DNA of 38,679 nt from Acidocella sp. (GTDB lineage Bacteria; Pseudomonadota; Alphaproteobacteria; Acetobacterales; Acetobacteraceae), in assembly GCA_026224875.1 (NCBI GenBank), contig JAMFRU010000079.1:1-38679 (forward strand), given 5' to 3'. A program made the position numbers and the translations under genes. Below the pieces are notes generated by a model. That model made no database searches. It was not told where the DNA came from and saw only the letters and a list, made by a program, of their open reading frames with translations. Below, piece by piece: positions 25,960-33,555 of this stretch (the first letter of the stretch is position 1; each line of letters begins with the position of its first letter).

Positions 25960-28704
25960 ATGACCAAAAGAATGTTAATCGACGCCAGCCATGCGGAAGA
26001 AACCCGCGTGGTGATGCTGGATGGTACGCGGCTTGAGGATTTCGACGTTGAGACCGCCGGCCGCAAGCAGATTAAAGGCAATATTTACCTCGCGAAGGTA
26101 ATCCGCGTCGAACCCAGCCTGCAGGCTGCCTTCGTCGAATATGGCGGCAACCGCCACGGATTCCTGGCCTTTGGTGAAATCCACCCGGATTATTACCAGA
26201 TCCCCGTCGCCGACCGCCAGAAACTGCTGGCGCTGCAGGCCGAGGAAGAAGAAGCCCAATCGCGCGGCGATGGCCGCTCCGATGATCAGGACGAGTCCAC
26301 CTCTGAAGCCACGCTTGACGACACGCTTGACGAGATGCAGGCGGCCCAGCCGCTCGACATCAAGCCGATCGAGATCACCTTCGCGCCCCCGCCGGAAGGT
26401 GAGAGCCAGGGCGAGAGCCAGGCGCCCTCGCCCGGCATCATCGAGGCACTGAGCGAAGATTTCGTCCCCGAAACCGGCTTCGCACCCGATGCCGAAGCCC
26501 CGGCCGAAGCCTTCACCGGCGAAGCCGAGACCACCACCGATAGCGCCACCGACGACAGCACCATCGAAACCGTGGAATCCAACGAGGCGGTGGAAACCAT
26601 CTCCGCCGAGACCGATGACGGCCCCGCCCCCGAGCAGCTCGGCGGCGATGGCGATGACGCGGCCGAAGCCCGTGAGCGCCGCATGCGCCAGCGTTTCCTG
26701 CGCAACTACAAAATCCAGGACGTGATCCACCGCCGCCAGATCATGCTGATCCAGGTTGTGAAAGAGGAACGCGGCAACAAGGGCGCGGCCCTCACCACTT
26801 ACCTGTCGCTCGCCGGCCGCTTCTCCGTGCTGATGCCCAACTCCCCCACCGGTGGCGGCGTCTCACGCAAGATCACCTCGCAAGCCGACCGCCGCCGCCT
26901 GAAGGAAGCGATGCAGGAGCTGGACGTGCCCAACGGCATGGGCCTGATCGTGCGCACCGCCGGCGCCAACCGCCCCAAACCCGAGATTAAGCGCGATTGC
27001 GAATATCTGCTGCGCCTGTGGGACGATATCCGCGACAAAACCATGGAATCCTCAGCCCCCGCGCTGATCTATGAGGAAGGCAGCCTCATCAAGCGCGCCA
27101 TCCGCGATGTGTACACGCGCGACGTGGAAGAAGTGCTGGTGGACGGCGCCGAAGGCTTCCGCGCCGCGCATGACTTCATGCGCATGCTCATGCCGAGCCA
27201 CGCCAACAAGGTTCAGGCCTGGGGCGACGGCCAGCCGTTATTCTCCAAATTCCAGGTCGAAGCCCAGCTCGACGCCATGCTGAACCCCACGGTGCAGCTG
27301 CGCTCCGGCGGCTATATCGTCATCAACCAGACCGAGGCGCTGGTCGCCATCGACGTCAACTCCGGCCGCTCCACCCGCGAACGCAGCATCGAAGACACCG
27401 CTTTGCGCACGAACCTTGAAGCCGCCGAAGAGGCCGCCAAGCAGTTGCGCATGCGCGACCTGGCCGGGCTCATCGTCATCGATTTCATCGACATGGAGTC
27501 GCGCAAAAACAACGCCGCGGTTGAGCGCAAGCTCAAGGATTCGTTGAAACACGACCGCGCCCGCATCCAGGTCGGCTCCATCAGCCATTTCGGTCTCATG
27601 GAAATGTCGCGCCAGCGGCTGCGCCCCTCGCTCACCGAGGCCTCGCTGGTCACCTGCCCGCATTGCGCCGGCATGGGCAATATCCGCTCGCCCGAGAGTG
27701 CCGCGCTGCACATTCTGCGCGCCATCGAGGACGAAGGTGCGAAATACCGTGCCGCCGAAATCTCCGTGGTTCTGCCGCCGGAAATCGCGTTCTATCTGTT
27801 CAACCACAAGCGCGAGCGGCTTACCCTTATTGAGTCGCGCTACAACATGCGCGTCACCTTCACGCCGGATGGCGGGATGGCCGGCACGAATTTCCGCATC
27901 GAGCGCCTGCGCGCGCAAACCGCACCGCCGCCGGCGCCCACCCCCGTCCGCCCCGAGCGCCAGATTGCCGCTCCCGAGCCGGAGCTGGTGGAAGAGGAAG
28001 AGTCCGACGCCGAATCCGAGAACACGGATACCAATGAAGCTGGTACCAACGAAGGCGGCACCGCCGAGGAGAAGGCAGACCGCAAGCGCCGCCGCCGCCG
28101 CCGTGGCAAACGCCGCGACGACCGGCCCGCACCGGACGCCACCACCACCGCCGAGGCCACCGACGCCGAACTTCCCCCGGGCCTGGGCGAACAGCCCATC
28201 GCCATCGACTTCGTGCTGGAAGCAGCCCTTGAAGCCGCCCTCGGCACGTCCCCCGAGGAGCACACCGGCGGACTGGAAGCCGCGCTGACGGCCGCTCCCA
28301 CCCCGGAATCCGGCGATTTTGCTGAAGCGGCCCCCGCCGAAGCGGCGCCAAAACGCCGCCGCCCGCGCACCCGCCGCCGCCGTGACGAGCCCGCCGAAGG
28401 CGAAGCCCAGGCTGGAGCAGGGCCAGCCCCCGCGCCCGCTCCAGTGGTCTACACCGACATCGCGGATATTTTCGAAGCCGCCGAACGCGCCGAGGAGCTC
28501 GCCCGCGCCGCCCGCCGTGCCGCACCTGCCCCAGCTCCCGTGGCTAAGCCGGAAGCAGCAGTGTCAGAACCCGCCGCGCTGGAGCTGACCGCTTCCGCCG
28601 CAGCGCCGCAGCCCGCAGCCAAGCCCGCGCCGCTGGTACAACCCATCGTCCTTGGCGAAAGCGATCCAACGGCCGAGAAAAAACGCGGCTGGTGGCGCCG
28701 CTAA
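25960..28704 (+). CDS. rne: Ribonuclease E
   Basis: 914 residues from ATG 25960, with GGAG 5 bases upstream; the upstream ATG 25921 is out of place because alphaproteobacterial RNase E begins MxKRMLIDA. The S1 domain (KVIRVEPSLQAAFVEYGGNRHGFL) is interrupted by an acidic insertion of roughly residues 85-235. The catalytic DNase-I-like core has D465 (AIDVNSGRSTRERS) and D508 (IVIDFIDM), matching E. coli D303 and D346. C566 and C569 in TCPHCAG are the Zn-link cysteines that join dimers into tetramers. The C-terminal 250 residues are a disordered Ala/Pro/Glu-rich scaffold with an RKRRRRRRGKRR RNA-binding patch, ending EKKRGWWRR. It degrades mRNA and processes stable RNA. Confidence 0.97.
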   Translation: MTKRMLIDASHAEETRVVMLDGTRLEDFDVETAGRKQIKGNIYLAKVIRVEPSLQAAFVEYGGNRHGFLAFGEIHPDYYQIPVADRQKLLALQAEEEEAQSRGDGRSDDQDESTSEATLDDTLDEMQAAQPLDIKPIEITFAPPPEGESQGESQAPSPGIIEALSEDFVPETGFAPDAEAPAEAFTGEAETTTDSATDDSTIETVESNEAVETISAETDDGPAPEQLGGDGDDAAEARERRMRQRFLRNYKIQDVIHRRQIMLIQVVKEERGNKGAALTTYLSLAGRFSVLMPNSPTGGGVSRKITSQADRRRLKEAMQELDVPNGMGLIVRTAGANRPKPEIKRDCEYLLRLWDDIRDKTMESSAPALIYEEGSLIKRAIRDVYTRDVEEVLVDGAEGFRAAHDFMRMLMPSHANKVQAWGDGQPLFSKFQVEAQLDAMLNPTVQLRSGGYIVINQTEALVAIDVNSGRSTRERSIEDTALRTNLEAAEEAAKQLRMRDLAGLIVIDFIDMESRKNNAAVERKLKDSLKHDRARIQVGSISHFGLMEMSRQRLRPSLTEASLVTCPHCAGMGNIRSPESAALHILRAIEDEGAKYRAAEISVVLPPEIAFYLFNHKRERLTLIESRYNMRVTFTPDGGMAGTNFRIERLRAQTAPPPAPTPVRPERQIAAPEPELVEEEESDAESENTDTNEAGTNEGGTAEEKADRKRRRRRRGKRRDDRPAPDATTTAEATDAELPPGLGEQPIAIDFVLEAALEAALGTSPEEHTGGLEAALTAAPTPESGDFAEAAPAEAAPKRRRPRTRRRRDEPAEGEAQAGAGPAPAPAPVVYTDIADIFEAAERAEELARAARRAAPAPAPVAKPEAAVSEPAALELTASAAAPQPAAKPAPLVQPIVLGESDPTAEKKRGWWRR

Positions 28705-28729
28705 CCCAACCGCCGGCAAGCCCAAAAAA

Positions 28730-28758
28730 GGCGGCTTCATCAATCTGATGAAGCCGCC
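28730..28758. terminator. 13-base-pair hairpin after rne
   Basis: GGCGGCTTCATCA and TGATGAAGCCGCC form a perfect stem with a 3-base loop, 25 bases past the rne stop. An A6 run precedes it, so the U-run needed for an intrinsic terminator is on the minus strand, where no gene is apparent. It may still end or protect the rne transcript. Confidence 0.55.
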
Positions 28759-28910
28759 CACGGCCTTAAAAAAGACAATACGCAGCAAACCGATAGCTGC
28801 CCCGCGACGGCACAAACGGCGCCCCAACACCAGTTCACTTGAAAATCAAGCAAAATAGGCCAATCATAGGGCCGGGCCTTTTCGGCCCTCCTCAGGAGCG
28901 ATTGAAGTCC

Positions 28911-29693
28911 ATGGCTTTGAACCCGAATAATTCCTACCGCACCGTGCAAACCAGTTATGCCGGCGCTGACACCGCGGCACTCGACGCCGGCCTGCGCGCC
29001 TATATGCTGCGCGTATACAACTGGATGGCCTCCGGCCTGGTGCTCACCGGCATCGTGGCTTACGCCATCTTCGCCGTGCCGGCCCTGCACGCGGCTTTCT
29101 ATACCGAGCGCCTGAACGCCGCCGGCCAGCTGGTGGAAGCCCCCACCATCCTCTCCTACATCGCCATCTTCGCACCACTTGGCTTCGTCATGGTGCTGAG
29201 TTTCGGCGTGAACAAGCTCTCCACCACAGCGGCGCAATCCCTGTTCTGGGCCTTCTGCGCGGTCATGGGGGCAAGCCTTACCTCCATCCTCATGGTCTAT
29301 ACCGGCACCTCGATCGCCTCGGTGTTCTTCATCACGGCCGGCACTTTCGCGGGCACCAGCCTGTACGGCTACACCACCGGGCGTAATTTGAGCGGCCTGG
29401 GCAGCTTCATGATGATGGGCCTGATCGGCATCATCATCGCCTCGCTGGTGAATATCTTCCTGCATTCACCCGCCATCCAGTTCGCCATCTCCTTCCTCGG
29501 CGTGTTCATCTTCGTCGGCCTCACCGCCTACGACACCCAGCGCATCAAGGCCGATTACGTGCAATTCGGCTCCTCCTACGGGCCGGAAATGGCCAACAAG
29601 CGCTCGGTGTACGATGCCCTGCAGCTGTACCTGAACTTCATCAACCTGTTCATGTTCCTGCTGCAGCTCTTCGGCCAGCGGAACAACCGCTAA
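28911..29693 (+). CDS. Bax inhibitor-1 family membrane protein (YccA/YbhL-like)
   Basis: 260 residues from ATG 28911; AGGAG is 12 bases upstream. After a short polar N-terminus (LNPNNSYRTVQTSY) there are seven hydrophobic segments, the usual BI-1/TMBIM topology. GLTAYDTQRIK and the ending FINLFMFLLQLFGQRNN are highly characteristic of the bacterial branch, where the paired acidic residues on the last helices act in pH-sensitive calcium leak in studied homologues. It is an inner-membrane protein; its physiological role in alphaproteobacteria is not settled. It is followed 24 bases later by the ACT-domain gene. Confidence 0.94.
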   Translation: MALNPNNSYRTVQTSYAGADTAALDAGLRAYMLRVYNWMASGLVLTGIVAYAIFAVPALHAAFYTERLNAAGQLVEAPTILSYIAIFAPLGFVMVLSFGVNKLSTTAAQSLFWAFCAVMGASLTSILMVYTGTSIASVFFITAGTFAGTSLYGYTTGRNLSGLGSFMMMGLIGIIIASLVNIFLHSPAIQFAISFLGVFIFVGLTAYDTQRIKADYVQFGSSYGPEMANKRSVYDALQLYLNFINLFMFLLQLFGQRNNR

Positions 29694-29717
29694 TGGCCCG
29701 CGCTGAGATCAGCGCAA

Positions 29718-30236
29718 ATGTCTAACGTCGCGGCGGTCCTTACCTGCATCGGCCAGGACCGCCCCGGCCTCGTCAACGCCATCGCCGAACAAATCTCGGC
29801 GGCCGGCGGCAACTGGCTGGAAAGCCGGCTCGAACACCTCGCCGGCCAATTCGCCGGCATCGTGCTGATCCACGTAGCGGAAGACCGCATCCCCGCCCTA
29901 ACCGTCGCTTTGCAGGCGCTGCCGGGCCTAAGTGTGACCATCGCCCGCGGCACCACCACCACCGAACCGCCCCGCGAACCTTTGGTGCTGGAACTCCTCG
30001 GCCACGACCGCCCCGGCATCGTCCGCGACGTAACCCAAGCCATCACCCGCCTCGGCGTAAACATCGAGGAATTCTCCTCCTCAATCGAAAGTGCTCCTTT
30101 TACCGGCGAAGACATGTTCCGCGCCGTGCTGAAACTGGGCCTGCCGGAGCATGTGTCCAGCGACGAAGTCCGCCGCATCCTCGAAAAACTGGCCGATGAG
30201 ATCATGGTGGACATTCGCGCGGGTGCGGAAGTTTAA
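29718..30236 (+). CDS. GcvR-like regulator with two ACT domains
   Basis: 172 residues with two ACT domains: residues about 5-75 (LTCIGQDRPGLVNAIAEQI) and about 92-165 (LELLGHDRPGIVRDVTQAITRLGVNIEEF). The GxDRPG turn at the start of each domain is the amino-acid-binding element. This arrangement matches GcvR, which in E. coli binds glycine and restrains GcvA, the activator of the glycine cleavage operon. No gcvA or gcvTHP is in the window, so the assigned target is uncertain. The last 66 codons are duplicated 1.2 kb downstream as a truncated copy (31225-31421). Confidence 0.85.
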   Translation: MSNVAAVLTCIGQDRPGLVNAIAEQISAAGGNWLESRLEHLAGQFAGIVLIHVAEDRIPALTVALQALPGLSVTIARGTTTTEPPREPLVLELLGHDRPGIVRDVTQAITRLGVNIEEFSSSIESAPFTGEDMFRAVLKLGLPEHVSSDEVRRILEKLADEIMVDIRAGAEV

Positions 30237-30283
30237 GGCAGTTCCGGCACAATCAATCCTAAAAACCGTCCAAGGGAAACATA

Positions 30284-31120
30284 ATGAGCTATAAGACTCT
30301 GTTGGTGCATCTGCAGATTGGCCAGTCGAACCGAGCCGTGCTGGACGTCGCCCGCCAGCTTGCCGAAAAACATCAGGCCGCTGTTCTCGGTGTCGCAGCA
30401 CTTCAAAAAACCCAGAGCCTGCACGAGGAAGACAACGTCTTCTTCGCCAACCGTATCGAACAGAGCCGCCCCATCTACCAGGCCAAGATTGAAGCCACCG
30501 AAACGGAATTCAATACCGCTCTGCAGGGCATCGCCGATACCGAATGGCGGCATGGCGAAACCTACCACACTGTCGCGGAGCATCTGGCGGAGGAAGCGCG
30601 CGGCGCGGATCTGGTCATCGTCAGCGCCGACCAGCCGATGCAGACGCCCATTCAGTCCCATGAATTTCACCTGGCGGAGCTTGTGGCGCTCGCCGGCCGC
30701 CCCGTGCTCGGCGTGCCGAAGGCCCCATCCGCACCGCTGAGCTTTGCGCATGGCATGGTGTATTGGAAGGATACGGTGGAAACCCGCCGCGCCGTGGCCG
30801 GCGCTTTGCCGCTGCTCAAACAGGCCGACCGTGTCACGCTGGTGCAAACCGCCAGCGCGTCCGACCTGCGGGCCAAGCGCCAGCAGATGGATTTGGTGGT
30901 GCAATGGTTCAAGCGCCATGGCATAATCGTGGACCCGGTGGTGGTGGACTCCAGCGGCGACGACGCCACCCGCCTGCGCACCTTCGCGGCCGAGCTGAAA
31001 CCAGACTTCGCCGTCGCCGGCACCTACAGCCACAGCCGCGGCCTGCGCGAACGCGTCTTCGGCGGCGTTACCCGCGACATGCTGCGGCACATCGACCGCT
31101 GCGTGCTGCTGTCGCATTAG
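30284..31120 (+). CDS. Universal stress protein, tandem UspA domains
   Basis: 278 residues; AAGGGAAA precedes the ATG. It opens with the UspA strand KTLLVHLQIGQ. A first domain runs to about residue 140 (LVALAGRPVLGVPKA), and a second from about 150 ends in AVAGTYSHSRGLRERVFGGVTRDMLRH, corresponding to the G-x(2)-G-x(9)-G-S/T nucleotide-binding loop and the family's typical REWVFGG ending. The first domain lacks a clear loop of this type and is probably structural. It is a cytoplasmic stress-response protein, possibly ATP-binding. It sits between the intact GcvR-like gene and its truncated copy. Confidence 0.9.
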   Translation: MSYKTLLVHLQIGQSNRAVLDVARQLAEKHQAAVLGVAALQKTQSLHEEDNVFFANRIEQSRPIYQAKIEATETEFNTALQGIADTEWRHGETYHTVAEHLAEEARGADLVIVSADQPMQTPIQSHEFHLAELVALAGRPVLGVPKAPSAPLSFAHGMVYWKDTVETRRAVAGALPLLKQADRVTLVQTASASDLRAKRQQMDLVVQWFKRHGIIVDPVVVDSSGDDATRLRTFAAELKPDFAVAGTYSHSRGLRERVFGGVTRDMLRHIDRCVLLSH

Positions 31121-31131
31121 TTGGAAGAAGT

Positions 31132-31153
31132 GCAGCTTGTTTAAAAAAGCTGC
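31132..31153 (+). terminator. Hairpin after the usp gene
   Basis: GCAGCTT (31132-31138) pairs with AAGCTGC (31147-31153), 11 bases after the stop; a CTTTTT run follows 8 bases later. A plausible though not ideal intrinsic terminator. Confidence 0.5.
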
Positions 31154-31195
31154 GTCCTAACTTTTTCCTTGATGGGCTTTGAGCCACGCCCCTCC

Positions 31196-31226
31196 CACTG
31201 TCATTGCGAGCGCGGCGAAACAATCC
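31196..31226. repeat. Dispersed repeat fragment (TCATTGCGAGCG...CAATCC type)
   Basis: CACTGTCATTGCGAGCG followed by CGGCGAAACAATCC closely matches the dispersed element found between genes in many alphaproteobacteria, whose consensus contains TCATTGCGAG and GCGAAGCAATCC. It runs straight into the truncated GcvR-like copy without a gap. Confidence 0.65.
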
Positions 31227-31421
31227 ATCACCCGCCTCGGCGTAAACATCGAGGAATTCTCCTCCTCAATCGAAAGCGCCCCGTTCACAGGCGAAGACAT
31301 GTTCCGCGCCGTGCTGAAACTCGGCCTGCCCGAACATGTATCGAGCGACGAAGTCCGCCGCGTGCTGGAGCGGCTGGCGGATGAGATCATGGTGGATTTG
31401 AGGACAGCAGCCGAGGTTTAA
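31225..31421 (+). pseudogene. Truncated second copy of the GcvR-like gene
   Basis: The sequence encodes only the last C-terminal ACT-domain part (ITRLGVNIEEFSSSIESAPF to the stop). It matches residues about 109-172 of the intact gene at 29718-30236 with a few conservative changes (I to V, K to R, the end TAAEV). The first 52 bases (31225-31276) are identical to 30040-30091. After that most differences fall at third codon positions, which suggests the copy came from a gene that was under selection. The frame stays open upstream to a TTG at 31179 through the dispersed repeat, but no ribosome site is seen, so translation is doubtful. Confidence 0.8.
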
Positions 31422-31480
31422 GAAATAAGCAGCTTTTTGACCGAAAACTTTCGTATCTCAAATACAGCCGCATTGACGGT

Positions 31481-31523
31481 TTTGTGTCTGTAGGAGTTTC
31501 TGAAAAAACCCTACAGACACAAA
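31481..31523. repeat. Perfect 14-base inverted repeat in AT-rich spacer
   Basis: TTTGTGTCTGTAGG (31481-31494) and CCTACAGACACAAA (31510-31523) are perfectly complementary around a 15-base loop. The surrounding spacer (31422-31606) is much richer in A+T than the rest of the window and has no gene. An operator, origin-like structure or transposon remnant are all possible. Confidence 0.8.
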
Positions 31524-31524
31524 G

Positions 31525-31533
31525 TTATCCACA
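31525..31533 (+). promoter_or_regulatory. DnaA box (TTATCCACA)
   Basis: An exact match to the strong DnaA-binding consensus, one base after the 14-base inverted repeat and inside an AT-rich spacer. Only one exact copy was noticed in the window, so a replication origin is not supported; a DnaA-responsive regulatory site or a titration site is possible. Confidence 0.5.
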
Positions 31534-31606
31534 ACCTATTGATTTAACTATCAAAACGCTTGCTCTACACCTACTTTGGTGGCATACTGCCAACAGTTAA
31601 GGAGTG

Positions 31607-31680
31607 AGCCCCCAGCAGGACTCGAACCCGCGACCCCCGGTGTACTAGACCGGCGCTCTATCCAGCTGAGCTATGGAGGC
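31607..31680 (-). tRNA. tRNA with anticodon AGT (read as Thr)
   Basis: The minus strand forms a complete cloverleaf of 74 bases: acceptor GCCTCCA/TGGGGGC, D-arm GCTC/GAGC with loop AGCTGGATA, anticodon stem CCGGT/ACCGG with loop CTAGTAC, and T-arm GCGGGTTCGAGTCCTGC. CCA is not encoded and the discriminator is T. The anticodon AGT (codon ACU) is rare in bacteria, where Thr is normally read by GGT, TGT and CGT. G1-C72, C2-G71, G35 and U36 agree with ThrRS identity, while the D-loop GGATA looks like tRNA-Arg. It is therefore a divergent gene or a decaying copy. Confidence 0.75.
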
Positions 31681-31754
31681 GTCGGTGGCGGCTAAGTAGG
31701 AAACTACAGATCCCCCCGGCTAACGGATCGATCTTGTACGGGTGATGTGCTGCA

Positions 31755-32483
31755 TCACGCTTTTTCCTTTCCTACTTCTGTCTCGTGAGTACTCCCCAGC
31801 GCCCCCGCGCTGGGGTTCTCGGGTACCGCCGGAAACATTTGCTCCGCCTGCGGTCCGTAGAACCAAGTTTGCCCTTTCCGGTGTACTATTCCCTCTTGTG
31901 AAAGACGATAGAGGGTCATACCGACGGTTTTTTCGTGAACATGAAGCGAGTGGGCGCGTTCAATGTATTGGCGAAGCGGCAAAGACCGTTCGCCAATAGG
32001 TGCGATTTCTCTCAGGCGATTAAGTACAGCATCCTTGACCTTGGCCTGCCTTGCGGGCGCAGGTTCATCGGCGCCTAGCTCAGCTGAAGCTAGGGCTAAG
32101 CTCTTTTGCCCAAATTCCGCCAGCTTTTGGTCAGTTAGAGATCGAAGCCTTTCCTCAAATTCCACGGCACGGCGAAGCCATGATGAGGATTCGGCGGCAC
32201 TTCCACGTGTCCGAAAGTCCTCAGCTCGAGAGCGATACATTCGAATGCGATCACGAAGTTCGATTATCTCTGGATCATTTTCTAGAGGATCGAAAACAAT
32301 ACCAAAAAAATTGGCCGCCGCTTGGCATTCGGCCAATTCGCGCTCGATTTCGCGATCTCGGGTGGAAAGTTTTAACTGCTCTTCTCGTAAGCCACTTCGC
32401 TCGCGCAAAAGCCGATCCCGCTGCGCAAAAATCTTGGCAGCGGCTGCTTTTTGTAAATCAGAATCGAGCGTGGTAACAGGCAT
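31755..32483 (-). CDS. Hypothetical protein, coiled coil plus winged helix
   Basis: 242 residues; AGAAGG lies 5 bases before the ATG. Residues about 5-135 are charged, nearly continuous helix (REEQLKLSTRDREIERELAE, RSWLRRAVEFEERLR-like heptads), predicted as coiled coil. Residues about 150-215 look like a winged helix (VKDAVLNRLREIAPIG, KTVGMTLYRLSQEGIVHRKGQTWF), the last strand pair being the wing. I recognise no named family. The gene has lower GC and less biased codons than its neighbours and sits beside the unusual tRNA, suggesting horizontal acquisition. No integrase or partner gene is nearby. A DNA-binding role is inference from the fold. Confidence 0.75.
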   Translation of the reverse strand: MPVTTLDSDLQKAAAAKIFAQRDRLLRERSGLREEQLKLSTRDREIERELAECQAAANFFGIVFDPLENDPEIIELRDRIRMYRSRAEDFRTRGSAAESSSWLRRAVEFEERLRSLTDQKLAEFGQKSLALASAELGADEPAPARQAKVKDAVLNRLREIAPIGERSLPLRQYIERAHSLHVHEKTVGMTLYRLSQEGIVHRKGQTWFYGPQAEQMFPAVPENPSAGALGSTHETEVGKEKA

Positions 32484-32609
32484 ACCCGCCTTCTAAACAC
32501 CTCACTTCCGAAAAGCAATCAAAAATTGATGTCTTTTGTCACCCCTACGAAATTGATTTCTTTTCTGCGTTGCGCTCCCGTCTGGGACCAAACGCGATGG
32601 CACGTCGGT

Positions 32610-33512
32610 CTAGCGCCCAATCGCAGCCATAAACTCCGTCCACTCCCGCTTAGACAACCCCGACCCAGCCTGCTCAACAGCCTCGCCAGCCAAAATCTTG
32701 GTCAAACTTTCCATCATCTTCGCCGAGAACGTCACCGCCCCCAGCCGATAATCGCAGAACGCCTTATACGACAACGGCACCCAGGCCGCGGCCATCTCCA
32801 GCATCGCCTCGGCATAAACGCGTATCTCATACTGCGCATGCCCATCCGCCCGCAGCCGCAAAAACCCGAACAGATTGTGTAAATCCGTCTTCCAGTACCA
32901 TTGCGTATAGGTGTTGAGCGTCAAATTCATCCGCGCCAGCTCACGCGCCAGCCCAACCCCCTCGCCCAGCATTTCCTCATAATGCTCGTAAGTCTGGTCC
33001 GCATCCTGGCGCAGCAGCGTCAACACCCGCTCAGCCGTGGCCGCATCCAGCACCTCACCGCGCCCCTGCCGGTTGTCGGTGGACTGCGCCGCCATCTGCT
33101 CCGGCGAGGGCAGATAAAAATCCTTGTCCATAATCGAATACCGCGCCGAATACTCGTTCACATTCGCCGTGCGGTGGCGGATCCACTGGCGGGCCACAAA
33201 AATCGGCAGTTTCACATGGAATTTTATCTCGCACATCTCAAACGGCGTGGAGTGGTAATGGCGCATGAGGTAGCGGATCAGCCCCTCATCCTCCAGCGCC
33301 TTGCGCGTGCCCCGCCCGTAGGAAACACGGGCCGCCTGCACCACGGCGGCATCATCGCCCATGTAATCCACCACGCGGACAAAGCCGTGGTCCAGCACGG
33401 GCACGGCTTTAAACAGGTATTCCTCCAACGCCGGCACGGTCGGCCGCAGGGTGGAATGGGACGTATGGCGGGCGGCGTCGATTTCCGATGCCTGTTCTGG
33501 GGTCAGGGTCAT
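32610..33512 (-). CDS. thyX: Flavin-dependent thymidylate synthase
   Basis: 300 residues. [15 protein letters not shown] at 112-126 is the ThyX signature (RHRxxSxNExSxRY) with N117 in place of the usual Ser. The enzyme methylates dUMP to dTMP using methylene-tetrahydrofolate, FAD and NADPH and works as a homotetramer. Other family stretches are [24 protein letters not shown] and [25 protein letters not shown]. The C-terminus ([23 protein letters not shown]) is intact. The ATG lacks an obvious ribosome site. It is divergent from ssrA, starting about 45 bases from the presumed ssrA transcript. Confidence 0.97.
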   Translation of the reverse strand: MTLTPEQASEIDAARHTSHSTLRPTVPALEEYLFKAVPVLDHGFVRVVDYMGDDAAVVQAARVSYGRGTRKALEDEGLIRYLMRHYHSTPFEMCEIKFHVKLPIFVARQWIRHRTANVNEYSARYSIMDKDFYLPSPEQMAAQSTDNRQGRGEVLDAATAERVLTLLRQDADQTYEHYEEMLGEGVGLARELARMNLTLNTYTQWYWKTDLHNLFGFLRLRADGHAQYEIRVYAEAMLEMAAAWVPLSYKAFCDYRLGAVTFSAKMMESLTKILAGEAVEQAGSGLSKREWTEFMAAIGR

Positions 33513-33555
33513 AAAAGCAGTCTTTCACATTCCACGATTCGCACCTATATAGAGG

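Noticed and set aside
25800-26036. 78-codon frame with AAGGA upstream in the rne leader
   Set aside because: It runs into the rne coding sequence in another frame and shows no protein-like pattern. A regulatory leader peptide is conceivable but unsupported.
28652-28858. 68-codon TTG-initiated frame overlapping the rne end
   Set aside because: Basic, low-complexity shadow of the rne tail and the downstream hairpin; no ribosome site.
31422-31606. Replication origin
   Set aside because: Only one exact DnaA box was noticed, with no adjacent dnaA, hemE, parAB or repeated boxes.
31607-31680. Amber-suppressor tRNA (CTA visible in the anticodon loop)
   Set aside because: With a normal five-base-pair stem CCGGT/ACCGG and U33, the anticodon is AGT; CTA is one frame off.
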